NCBI GenBank assembly: GCA_021399435.1
Contig: JAJTUP010000090.1
Coordinates: forward strand, 1-64,000
Reading direction: 5' to 3'
Length of the DNA: 64,000 bases
DNA from: Diaporthe sp. PMI_573
Lineage: Eukaryota; Ascomycota; Sordariomycetes; Diaporthales; Diaporthaceae
Of the stretch, positions 20,705 through 29,753 are shown one piece after another. Position numbers and translations under genes: made by a program. Positions within the stretch are counted from its first letter, which is position 1. Every line of letters starts with the position of its first letter. Under the pieces are notes generated by a model. It had not been told where the DNA came from. It was given only the letters and a program-made list of their open reading frames with translations, and searched no databases.

Positions 20705-22619
20705 GTAAAAAGCATACAAAAATTCAAAAGTACAGTACTGTACTGTACTACACACACACACACACATTTTATTACGCCCGGCGGGACTGACCCGAAAGGG
20801 CAACTACTGCTAACTACTAATACGTTTCACAAAAGTGGATCCTTTCCTCAGTGAGCCCATACATCTTCCGCTTCTGGCTTATGTCTTCTCTCATCTGTCC
20901 TGTTTCTTCGGATTCTCGTGCGTTATTAATGTTCAGTTGGCTAGCTTGAAGGCTCTTCTCCAAGTGTTCAGCATCCTATCCTCAGCAACTGAAGCGGCGC
21001 CTACTGTCTGTGAGTCCCAGCCTCAGGGTAGTAGATATATGCACCGAGCCTCTCGTGACATCTTTTCCAGATCAGATACCATCGACTGTGGCCTTTTGTT
21101 CTTCATCGGGATGCTCATCTCTGAGCTGGTTCCTCTTCGCCATTCCTCCTCTGGGCTAGTCATCTCTGCGCTGATCCCCTGAAGACCTTTCTCCTCCGGC
21201 CCATTATCTTTCAGAGCTTTCTCCCTTGAGCTGCCGCCACCTACGTTGACTTCACCCCAGAACTGGGTCACAGCCTGGTCTCTTCCTGAAACTTGAGCCC
21301 ACATCTCCAGCGGCCAGTTCGTCGCTCAGTTCGCCAAGCCAATAGCTGTGATGCAAGCACTCGGAGATGCCACCTGGTCTTGAGTCTGATGAGGGTTAGC
21401 CCAAAACACTAACTGGAAGAACACAAAATTCCTTCCATCGTGAAGGGGAGAGACAAGGTCGCTCTTTACCTGGTTAAATTGGCTGGAGGTACGTTGCGCC
21501 GCTAGTCTGACTAGTCGAACAAGCTGCATAGATAGCTGCAGAGCTTGTTCGAAGTCAGGCAAGGCTCGAAAGGATTGTTTTAGATGGAAGTCCATGTCAT
21601 GTCATGCATTTGCAGTGCGTACGGCGCGGTCACTAATATGGCTATCAATTACCTAACAAAATACTATTTCTGGATAGCCATCTCTCAGTGGTCTCACAAT
21701 CTGTAGTCACCTTCCATTTGAAGTTACGACTTAGTTATTTGGCCTTGCTTGTCTTCCCGTTGACTAATGCGCTCACAGGAGAAGCAGCCACAGAGCGAAG
21801 AAGGTGGCCATGAAGCGGTCACAAAGAATACATACCGGCGCTCAAGTAGGGAGGAGGCAGCGCCTTCTTTCAAGCTCAATTTACAATTAGCTGACCAAAA
21901 CCCCTTCAAATACCTTCCCAGAATCTACGTTTCCTCTCAATCAAGGTCTGCGGATGGTCGAATCAATGCAAATATTCAAGCCAGCTCTGCAGGAGTAAAC
22001 ACGGGCGTTGCAGTGAGGCGCTTGTTCAGGGAGAAGCAAGCAGGACTTTAAAACCAAGCGAGTGAGATTTCAAAGTTCTTGAATCTTGCGCAATACTAGC
22101 TTGCTGCCTGGTATAAGCCCAGCAAGGCCCTATCTGAAAGGTAATCTTACACGCGCTGGTATCAAAGGAAGAGAAAGATCATTTGTGGAGGGCGGACTGT
22201 GAGTATTCCTTTTATTCAAAAGTATAGAACTTATTCAAGATCGTTTTAGGGAAATGCGTATATAAACCAATTACTTTCCACCTCTAAGTGTAACTTTATG
22301 GTATTACTGGAACAGGTTTGTTTATAAATTGTCCCATTTATCCAATGGCTAAGAATCCCATTAATCATTTGGAACGTACTATAACCCTTCTACATTTATT
22401 CCAACGTTGAGATGTTGTTGTCATCGGTAGACCCAAGGTTGATTACTTTGAGATTCTTCCTTGCCGGAGCGGAACAAGATCCCGTTAAATAGCAGCGGTC
22501 TAGGGCATACCTCTACTATCATAAGACATAATACCAAGCACGACGTTTATAATCTTTTTATAGAACATAACCGCCTTCAGCTAAGTCTGAACGAATTTCC
22601 ACTCGATTTCACATTGCTA
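20705..22619. other. No supported gene
   Basis: Contains a (CA)n run at about 20748-20766 next to TACTGTAC repeats, and an imperfect 17-bp-stem hairpin at 21507-21557. Frames on both strands lack recognisable domains. One + frame at 21767-22051 (94 codons) has reasonable composition but no recognisable family. Confidence 0.4.
21507..21557. repeat. Imperfect inverted repeat
   Basis: CTGACT-AG-TCGAACAAGCT is followed 15 nt later by AGCTTGTTCGAAGTCAG, its reverse complement apart from a 2-nt bulge. It could form a stem-loop; no function is evident. Confidence 0.6.
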
Positions 22620-23120
22620 TCAATGATTCTCGTATTCGACAATACAACCAGGGTTGAAGTTAGCCAAATCCTGCGAAAACTCCTGTTGGTCGAAGGTGAG
22701 CTCAAAGTCGAAGCAGATGTCTGGCATCTCCTCTATCGATTGCTGGAACGAATGGATCTCCATGTTTACAATTCTCTCTGTGCCGTCCCTATGCGGTGGA
22801 CAGATCGTTGCTGCCTCGAATCGGTCAAAGACAGAGTCCATGATATCGGCCAGCAACCTGTTGTCAAGCTCATCGTGTCCACTTTCAATATTGGTGACAC
22901 CAGAAATGATCTCAGCCTTCTTTTCGTTCCAGAAGCCGCGGAGCAAGGGGACCATCTCCCCGATGTAGTTGCTGATGAAGGCTGATTGGGGGTGAGGACG
23001 GCCCGGAAAGAGCACGTCCCACATGTCGAACCACTGTTCATGCGGCGGCTTTTTCCTGGCCGAGCTCTTCTTCAGCTGGTTCCTCTGATCCTCCGATATA
23101 CCTTCGAATTGAAATGTCAA
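22620..23120 (-). pseudogene. Fungal C2H2-associated protein fragment
   Basis: The minus-strand frame contains GISEDQRNQLKK, then EQWFDMWDVLFPGRPHPQSA. This is the 'E-W--I--ILFPG-P-P-SPY' block seen downstream of a C2H2-like finger in a large family of uncharacterised fungal proteins. The acidic helical remainder (FDFELTFDQQEF) also fits. The N-terminal finger is not present upstream in a usable frame, and there is no good start codon, so it is probably a 5'-truncated copy. Function unknown; family assignment from motif memory. Confidence 0.5.
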
Positions 23121-23648
23121 AGTCGGTCGTGCGCACGCAACGGTGGAACACCTTCTAAAACTGAGTGATGCCCTGCGGACCTCGGACCGGAACCTTAACC
23201 TCAGAACTTGAAGAGGCCGATGCTTACCTCAAAAGGGCAAGACAAGAGTTCAGGTCTGAATCTAAATATAAAGAACCAAATACGCAAAAAGCAAATGTTT
23301 TCATTAAAATCTTAAACTTTTCCCCCTTGGGAATCTCCCTATTGACCCGAGCGAATGCATTCAGTTGGTTATGGCTACTGCTCCGTTTCCTAATTTGATG
23401 TTAAACGGAAACGCTCATCAGGGTGTTGGTGCTTGGCACTACACGCATTGGCACTGCACGCAAGGAGTTACCCTAGACTTGGCACTAGATTTTCTCTATG
23501 TGCCCATGGGGCGTGCACGCCGGGAGATGAGTTTGGTGGCCGTGAGTCGATTTTTTGGGCTGTTTTAAGACCCTAACTTCGTACCTCTGCATTCCCCTTA
23601 TTTCTTACCCAAAAAGTATGTAACCTAGTTCATTAGATAGCCTGATTT
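23121..23648. other. No supported gene
   Basis: Short frames only. A + frame near 23165-23398 includes a charged stretch, but no domain. Confidence 0.35.
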
Positions 23649-23943
23649 CTAAAGTTTATCTGTATTTATCTCCTTGATCTTGATCACACCCCCTGAGCGC
23701 TCGGCTCCTCCGTTTTGTGCTTGTGTGTTGGGTGCTGAGGGCTCGATCTTGATATGTTTTGACTCGAGAAATTCTCTGACGGCTCGTCTGCGGCTAAACA
23801 GTTCTCCGTCACATTCGATGATCTTGACCTTGGTGTTGTATTGCGTCTTCATCATCCCCAGGAATGATTTCATAACCGTGAGGAGGGTTTCGCTATCGCG
23901 ACTTTCAAGATAGTAATCCCAGATGAGTCCTGACACTCTGCAT
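23649..23943 (-). mobile_element. Ty1/copia integrase core fragment
   Basis: Minus strand reads SGLIWDYYLESRDSETLL, then VKIIECDGELFS with a catalytic aspartate, and PNTQAQNGGAERSGGVI with the catalytic glutamate. These are the D and E of the DD35E integrase core of copia-type retrotransposons. The first aspartate, the zinc finger and everything downstream are absent. The frame closes at 23649. It is a dead fragment with no LTR next to it. Confidence 0.75.
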
Positions 23944-24138
23944 GTGAGTAACGGGCCGGGTAATTGACTTCGTGGGCGACGGGCCGAGCGACGTAGCAGT
24001 CAACTTCGTCGCTAAACACACTTAATTAGCCCTAATTACGCTTGTTTTGCAATAGTAGAGCAATTGGTCGATTGACTAATCGACGAAATTCGGCCGAATA
24101 GTGCTTATTTGGTGCCCCAGAGCAAGTGGGAATAGCTT

Positions 24139-24290
24139 CATGGTGTAGCATGAAGAGTAATGTTGTGACATTTTTTTTGGGTATGGCGAATACGTGTGAA
24201 ATTACAATTCGGGAACATGGGGACCCGCTGATTAGTCATAAAATTGGGCGCAGCATCCGATTTTTTGGGCCCGAATATCCGCGTTCAAAG
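24139..24290. repeat. Dispersed repeat, copy 2
   Basis: Diverged direct repeat of 18978-19130, same orientation, about 5.2 kb away. Shares the GTAGCATGA, TATGGCGAATACGTGT, ACATGGGG and TGATTAGTCATAA landmarks. Confidence 0.6.
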
Positions 24291-24526
24291 AATTTAGCAG
24301 CTACATCCTGCACAGTCCTTTTCTACGGCCCACTTATTACAGAGATAGTTTGACCAGGGGAAGCTACAAACGCTACGCTAGTAAGAGAAGTGGTCCAGGC
24401 TAGGATAATCGCTAGTCTCCTGCTCCGAACCCATTCCGGGTACACTCAGCGGTACACCAGGAACGGTTTTGCTTTCCTCTTCTGTACTCAGCAGTACACT
24501 CCGGAGGACTTTTCGGCTTTCTCTTC

Positions 24527-24760
24527 TGTCACGGTTCAGGAGATGTAGAGGTAGACCAGCAAGGCGCCCTGCCAGTTCTATGGTACACTTAATACCACGC
24601 ATTCCTCCTAGTTGGTGCAACTTTAGGCGATACTGATAACACCTCGAAGCGACGAGGCCTATAAATTGGTCACTATGTCTCTCAGCCAGTCAGTCAGGCT
24701 GTCGCCGCACACCATCAGTGTCTCACTCAGTCAGTATTAGTCTTCTCCAGCGAGGTAACA
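24527..24760 (+). repeat. Candidate gypsy-type LTR
   Basis: Begins TGTCACGGTTCAGG and ends GAGGTAACA, with a TATAAATT box at about 24661 and a CT/CAGT-rich leader after it. This layout (TG...CA ends, internal core promoter) is typical of fungal gypsy LTRs. No matching second LTR or 5-bp target duplication was seen, so it would be a solo or broken LTR. Confidence 0.35.
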
Positions 24761-25993
24761 TGATAGCCTATTTTATATGCAATATGGGTATGACAGAGGG
24801 TCCAGTCACAATATAGCGGGTGCGGGTGCAGGTTTATCACATGCTATGGTTTACTCGATGTGACGTGTCGCAGGATTTTTCTGTCCAGGATGGCGGCAAG
24901 GAGGAATTGTTGATTTCCCTGTCTTTCTATAAGATTGTCAATATCGTTTGTGTTGTAGTGTGACGATGCTTGATCGGCGTATCATGGCAAGCTGAAGTGA
25001 CCATGATAGAACTCCTGATGGCGCAGTGAGGTACGGCCAGGGCGAGTAGTGGTCCCTTCAGTGTGAAGAGTGGTGGCCATTGAATGCGGCGTGCCTACGC
25101 ACCTTTGCAGCATTTGTTTTGCTCAACTGCCGGCTAGCCCAACTTCCATATCACCTCTGAGAATGGGGTCTGGCAGTCCTTTCGGTAGTATTTTTTTTAG
25201 CAGTTTACGAATTCCTTCGAAACCTCATCCACAAGCTCTTTGATTCCTAATGAAAACATCATCCGGAGAAAAGAGAAACTTCAAGACACGTAATTGCTCT
25301 AAATGTATGAATGTGCCAGGTTGTCCATTTTTAGACACACCCTAGAGTATTTGTGAGAAGTAGTATTTTGTCTTTGTTAAACAGTGTCCTGAAAATATAA
25401 GTTGTTCTTACTAGCTTGTAAGTGCAGCGCGTTGCTTTTGCACTAGTATAGCGGCTATTTTCTTAATAGTCTTTATAGGCTCAAACTGCGAAGCCAGCTT
25501 GCACAGGACCAACCAATACTATACAAATTCAAGTGGCTCACAAACAAGTCTAATCATCTTTGGAACGATTAGTATACATACTTGGTTGATTGCTTCAAAA
25601 AAGGACAGTAGTTCCAAATTTTGTGTCTGGGGTATAAATGGCTGAGAAGCGTGCACGGACCAGTACCTTTCCTTCTACCGTCGGCACACACCATCCCTGC
25701 TCCAAAGTTGGCCCCCCCATCCACCATGTCTTCGTCACACCTACAGAATGGTGGCTAGGTCATTACGAATAACCCTGTTCGATCGCGGCTCGACAGGCGC
25801 TCGTACCTCCTAGAAAAGCTGTAATGTGCGCCATGAATGTGAACGGTTCCCACCATTAGCTTCCCGCGAGCGGATCTTGGAGCCAAATGCCAACGTCCCG
25901 ATCCGACTACCGTCTGCCCGGCTCATCCTCACGCCCAGCCCTTCCGGCCTCGGGATCCCAAGGTAGTGCCGGATCACTACGGCTCGCAGAGTA
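24761..25993. other. No gene seen; flank of pogo element
   Basis: No coding frames. A TATAAAT box at about 25634 precedes CT-rich sequence, possibly another decayed LTR promoter. The last two bases (25992-25993, TA) are the target-site duplication of the pogo element. Confidence 0.4.
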
Positions 25994-26036
25994 ACGTCCC
26001 CGGCCCGGCTTCCGCCCCCCCCCTGATTCCGCCCCC
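25994..26036 (+). repeat. Pogo terminal inverted repeat, left
   Basis: 43 bp, perfect reverse complement of 27801-27843, immediately inside the TA at 25992-25993. Confidence 0.95.
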
Positions 26037-26041
26037 TTCCC

Positions 26042-27682
26042 TCACGACCGCCCCCTTCGCCTCGTCGCCGACGACGCCGCCACCACGATAGTTGACCTCG
26101 CTTCCGATGGTGTTTCCGACTCTTCTGAAGCGTCGCTTTCTTCTGATACCACCCCCGCTTCAATCTGAGTCCTCCGAATGGCCTCGATATCGGCGAAAAG
26201 TTCATTCGGGTCAAGTTGAACCTTCTTCCTTCGGACTACCCTACTGGCTTCAATCTGGGCTTCCAACTCTCGGGCTTTTTGTGAGGACATCGTCAGATCG
26301 ACGTCTATCTGGTCCCAACTTTTGAGGATTTTCCTGAAGAGGAGTCGTGATGTGGGGCTGAGATTCTTCTGACGGGCATACCGAGCCACCATACCCCTTA
26401 GGTCTTGAGATCGCTTAGGGGTCGCAAAAATGGTCCCTCGAGGCCGACAAAAACACTTATCAGTGCAGAAATGGCTGCTGGAGCTATTGGTACCGCCAGA
26501 TTCCAACGATCTCGCTTCCTTCTCGCGATTATCGGCGATAAAGTGGCTTCCGAGTGCCCTATGCTTAGACACTGGCCAGAGACCAGTCGCCCGCCAGCCA
26601 GAACGTATATTTGCTTCCGTCAAAGTGTCAATTCGAGCCTTGTGATAGCAATAAAGAAACCGTTTCTTTGCCACGACTGTTGACGAATCGTGCCCTCCCT
26701 GGTGATCGAGATGCTTCTTAAATGCGAGCTTTAGAGGGCCGAAGATCGCCACATCGAGCGGTTGCAGCATATGCGAAGTATGGGCGGGCAAAAAAACGAT
26801 ATACACCTTATTCGAGAAGCATTCCCACATAAACTCGACCGTTGTATGTGTATGGTGCCCATCGATCACGAGAAGGCGCCATTCTAATGGGTCCTCTGGT
26901 ACTGTTTGAGGAAGGAAGACCTTCCGAAGCCAGTGGATAGCGATAGGTTCCTCCATCCACCCCTTCTTCGTCGCCGTGAACTGCCAGCCCTCGTGATCTT
27001 CAAGGGCGATAGGAAACCACTGCTGCTGAATGCTGAGTCCCTTAAAAATAACGAGTGGGACGAGGAACTTGCCCGTGGCGGAGATACACTCAAGGAAGAA
27101 GGTCCACGCTCTCGAATTAAAGTCCTTCTGAAGAAGCTGGCTTCCTTCCGAATAGCCGATTGTAAGCGCCTTCTCGGACTTGCCCTCCATCAGCCCGCCC
27201 TCGTCGGCATTCCATCGGTTGGCCGGCTTAATTGCCTTCACGATAGGCAACTGCATGAAGTCAAACCACGACCCAACGTTCTTTTTGGTAGCTGCCCTTA
27301 GCCGTTTAGCCTCAACGCGCTGGTACTTACGGCTTTGGAGGATAGGGTAACGAAGGAGGAAGGCCCTCAGCCACTTCCTTCCGAGAGGAGCAACCTCCTT
27401 CCCCGACGAGGCCATTCGGGCTGCCAGAGCCCTCGTTTCCCAGCGAGTTAACGCATGGCCCAAGCTGCTTTGGTTGATAAGGAATAGGGCCAATCGATCC
27501 TCCTGATCATCAGAAAGAGGCCTCTGAGGTTCGTGAGAAACGCGCTGACTTTGCGCGCCGGCGAGGCGATCGCGAAGTGTGGAACGGGGGATATGCCAGG
27601 TCCTGCAAGCCTGCTTGACGGGCATTCCATCCCTGCACGCAACAAGGGCGTCATGGATCTCGGCTTCCCCATAGGGCTTCAT
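26042..27682 (-). CDS. Pogo-family DDE transposase, intact
   Basis: A 546-aa transposase that excises and reinserts the surrounding element. The ATG at 27682 is chosen because MKPYGEAEIHDALVACRDG is the usual start of the psq helix-turn-helix (residues ~5-45); the frame upstream of it is only inverted-repeat-side sequence. A CENP-B-like second helix-turn-helix follows (residues ~55-125, RWETRALAARM, WLRAFLLRYP). The DDE_1 catalytic domain is complete: D160 in WNADEGGLMEG, D274 in LLVIDGHHTH and D310 in LQPLDVAIFGPLK, a DD35D spacing. The GWRATGLWP segment near residue 355-365 is typical. A basic Ser/Arg-rich tail ends just 5 bp from the left inverted repeat. No stops or frameshifts, so it is probably functional. 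A near relative is fragmentary at 45.4 kb. Confidence 0.92.
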   Translation of the reverse strand: MKPYGEAEIHDALVACRDGMPVKQACRTWHIPRSTLRDRLAGAQSQRVSHEPQRPLSDDQEDRLALFLINQSSLGHALTRWETRALAARMASSGKEVAPLGRKWLRAFLLRYPILQSRKYQRVEAKRLRAATKKNVGSWFDFMQLPIVKAIKPANRWNADEGGLMEGKSEKALTIGYSEGSQLLQKDFNSRAWTFFLECISATGKFLVPLVIFKGLSIQQQWFPIALEDHEGWQFTATKKGWMEEPIAIHWLRKVFLPQTVPEDPLEWRLLVIDGHHTHTTVEFMWECFSNKVYIVFLPAHTSHMLQPLDVAIFGPLKLAFKKHLDHQGGHDSSTVVAKKRFLYCYHKARIDTLTEANIRSGWRATGLWPVSKHRALGSHFIADNREKEARSLESGGTNSSSSHFCTDKCFCRPRGTIFATPKRSQDLRGMVARYARQKNLSPTSRLLFRKILKSWDQIDVDLTMSSQKARELEAQIEASRVVRRKKVQLDPNELFADIEAIRRTQIEAGVVSEESDASEESETPSEARSTIVVAASSATRRRGRS

Positions 27683-27800
27683 GATGACTAGGTTGATGCT
27701 TGGAAGAAGTTTGGTGACCAGAAAAAATTCTCTCGGAAAGATATGGTTGAGTTTATATAGGGTGGGGGCAGACGCGTACACGCGTGAACGCGGATGTGGG

Positions 27801-27843
27801 GGGGGCGGAATCAGGGGGGGGGCGGAAGCCGGGCCGGGGACGT
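27801..27843 (-). repeat. Pogo terminal inverted repeat, right
   Basis: 43 bp, perfect reverse complement of the left repeat, immediately followed by the TA at 27844-27845. Confidence 0.95.
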
Positions 27844-27845
27844 TA

Positions 27846-28150
27846 GACAAGAAAATACGCCCTTCCAGACAAAGACCAGAATGGCATACTGATCTTCTTC
27901 TATGTTGACGACATTATTGCGACATACCGAAAGAATCGACAAGACCAAGTCGATATCCTTGCCCAACAACTTCGAGAGAAGTACAAAATCACTTGAGGGG
28001 ACCCAATTCAATGGTTCTGGGTATGGAAATCATCAGAGACCGCCCAAATCGCAGAATCTTGCTGGCCCAGACTGCATACATTGAGAAGATCGCCAAACTG
28101 GTTAACAAAAGAAATCTCTCACACAATGTCTCCATGCTATTTCGATACCA
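27846..28150 (+). mobile_element. Ty1/copia reverse transcriptase fragment
   Basis: The + frame reads RKYALPDKDQNGILIFFYVD, continuing with D-I-I. FYVDDII is the catalytic YVDD box of copia-type reverse transcriptases. It continues with QLREKYKIT, GDPIQWFLGMEIIRD and LLAQTAYIEKIAK, all standard downstream landmarks. One in-frame TGA interrupts it (after KIT). It begins directly at the right end of the pogo element and decays by about 28150. A candidate 3' LTR follows at 28189. The rest of the element is absent. Confidence 0.8.
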
Positions 28151-28188
28151 CAATTGATAATAAAGAATAAGGCCAAACTGATGCAAAG

Positions 28189-28357
28189 TGTGGTGGGAAT
28201 TTGTTGTTATATTGAAAGCTTAAAATAAGAAATCAAATAACAATCATTTGTTAGTAGTTACAATTCAGCATATGGGATAATCTATAATATAAATACCCTG
28301 CGATGAGGCAATGGTTAATTCTGGGCCCAAATAAGTTTCTATTCTTCCTATTATTCA
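28189..28357 (+). repeat. Candidate copia LTR
   Basis: 169 bp starting TGTGGTGGGAATTTG and ending TATTATTCA, with a TATAATATAAATA promoter-like box near 28290, lying 3' of the copia reverse transcriptase fragment in the same orientation. A purine-rich AAAGAATAAGG precedes it, as a polypurine tract would. The partner LTR is not in the window. Confidence 0.5.
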
Positions 28358-28374
28358 GTCGATAGTAGCACATT

Positions 28375-28626
28375 ATGAATGCAACAGCTGCTGATCACGT
28401 CCCTATTGCTGTGAGCAATACTGGAATCTATCTCCTGGTTAGTGGAGGTCTTATATTTATTATTTATCTCTATCGTTGCCACATAACTGCGCATCGACTT
28501 GCGTACGATTACATTACCTTCTTATATACACGATATCTTCGGACTCCAGTTCTCTTTACTTCATCGACCTGGACAGAGGTTTCTCGGGCCGAGGCAGTAC
28601 TTATTATAACGTGGTTCATCACATAA
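28375..28626 (+). pseudogene. Possible ferric-reductase-like N-terminus, truncated
   Basis: ATG-initiated frame of 83 codons. Residues ~15-33 form one membrane segment (TGIYLLVSGGLIFIIYLY). A later part, TRYLRTPVLFTSSTWTEVSR then AEAVLII, resembles the loop before the second helix in fungal ferric-reductase-like transmembrane proteins. The frame ends at a TAA within a 17-bp tandem duplication (28606-28639). All haem-, FAD- and NAD-binding regions are missing. The assignment is tentative; another multi-span membrane protein is possible. Confidence 0.35.
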
Positions 28627-28639
28627 CGTGGTTCATCAC
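28606..28639 (+). repeat. 17-bp tandem duplication
   Basis: ATAACGTGGTTCATCAC occurs twice head to tail (28606-28622, 28623-28639), and a third partial ATAAC follows. It coincides with the 3' end of the truncated membrane-protein frame. Confidence 0.9.
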
Positions 28640-29602
28640 ATAACTACCTTGTGTTCGCCCAATCACCCGTGAATGCAAAGGTCCAATCGAGGGTCTCGTT
28701 GGTGTCAGCAAAGTACAGCATGCTTCGACGAGTACTGTTGCCCGAGTTCCTTGACGGTTTATATAAAGGATCGTGGCGCCTTGTGAACACAAAGTACAGT
28801 ACCCGAAAAGTACTTTAAGGTGTGGCTCTGTTGGACCTGATGATGTACATACAGTAGCAGAGTATGTACATTGCCAGGCAAACACACACAACAACTATAC
28901 GATCAGCAGAAGCAGTAGGGGGCCACAGCCCTATCCCAAATGAGGACAGGAGTGATAAGACTGAACTAGTACCTGTTCCCAATCAAAGCTGCACCGTCGG
29001 CATCCTGCTGTACATCCGCAAGCCATACGTGAGGTACGCAACGGCTGCGACGAGGTACATCACAGCCAGCTTCGAGGCGAAGGCTGAAAGATGTCTTGCT
29101 TGACGACAGGTTCAATACTCTGCTCACAATGTGATCATGCACAACCTATCTTCATGCTTCTCAAAAATCTTGTCAATTAGCTCGCCAACTTAGTCCACAA
29201 AGTCTCTATACCGTAATTTTGACTAAGAGCCTTATAGTTAGTGAAACAAGCGCTAATTCGAACATATTGCGATATCGAGAACACAAAATCTTATAGGCAC
29301 AACGACGAAGGGAAAAGACCGCGAAACTACAATGAGATCAAGAAAGGGCCGGGAAAGAACGAGCAGACGATCTAGAGGATCATGCCCTACCTGTCAAACG
29401 AGACTTTCAATGGGCCGAGGCTGCAATTGAACAAGAGATCGGATATTCGCACGCCCGAAAACAAAGAATCCAAAATTTCAATGCGGCTCCTGAGGATACC
29501 CCTCTGTTGAAAAGGTTTGGATATTTTGTACGCCATGAAGTAATTTGTCCCGTCTGGTAGTCCAGGCAGGTGGTTGATGGTTGTGGAGAGATACGCTTGT
29601 AT
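28640..29602. other. No supported gene
   Basis: Only short frames. GTACAGTAC-type words recur near 28795 and 28850. The last 100 bp lead into the palindrome at 29603. Confidence 0.4.
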
Positions 29603-29619
29603 GCCTTCCGTTAGGAAGG
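29603..29619 (+). repeat. Palindromic 17-mer, left bracket of MYND/helicase block
   Basis: GCCTTCCGTTAGGAAGG: a 6-bp stem (CCTTCC/GGAAGG) with a GTTA loop. The reverse-oriented version, with one mismatch, lies at 32859-32875. Confidence 0.7.
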
Positions 29620-29753
29620 TCTTTCTTATTCGCGCCCGACCCCCGACACCCTGGATCCCCCGCCTTCTGATTGGCTAATAAAATGTCTTCTGATTGGTCC
29701 GTTCCGCATTTTGGCCCTCTTTTTTTTCTGGTCTGCGTGACGAAGCCCTCCTC

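Larger units (their letters stand above)
25994..27843 (-). mobile_element. Complete pogo-family DNA transposon, 1850 bp
   Basis: Bounded by perfect 43-bp terminal inverted repeats (25994-26036 and 27801-27843), starting ACGTCCCCGGCCCGGC and including a 9-C run and GATTCCGCCCCC. The element is flanked by TA on both sides (25992-25993, 27844-27845), the target duplication of Tc1/mariner/pogo elements. It contains one uninterrupted transposase gene on the minus strand. Perfect repeats and an intact gene suggest recent insertion, in contrast to the mutated relatives at 12.9-13.6 kb and 45.4 kb. The right end abuts a copia reverse transcriptase fragment. Confidence 0.93.
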
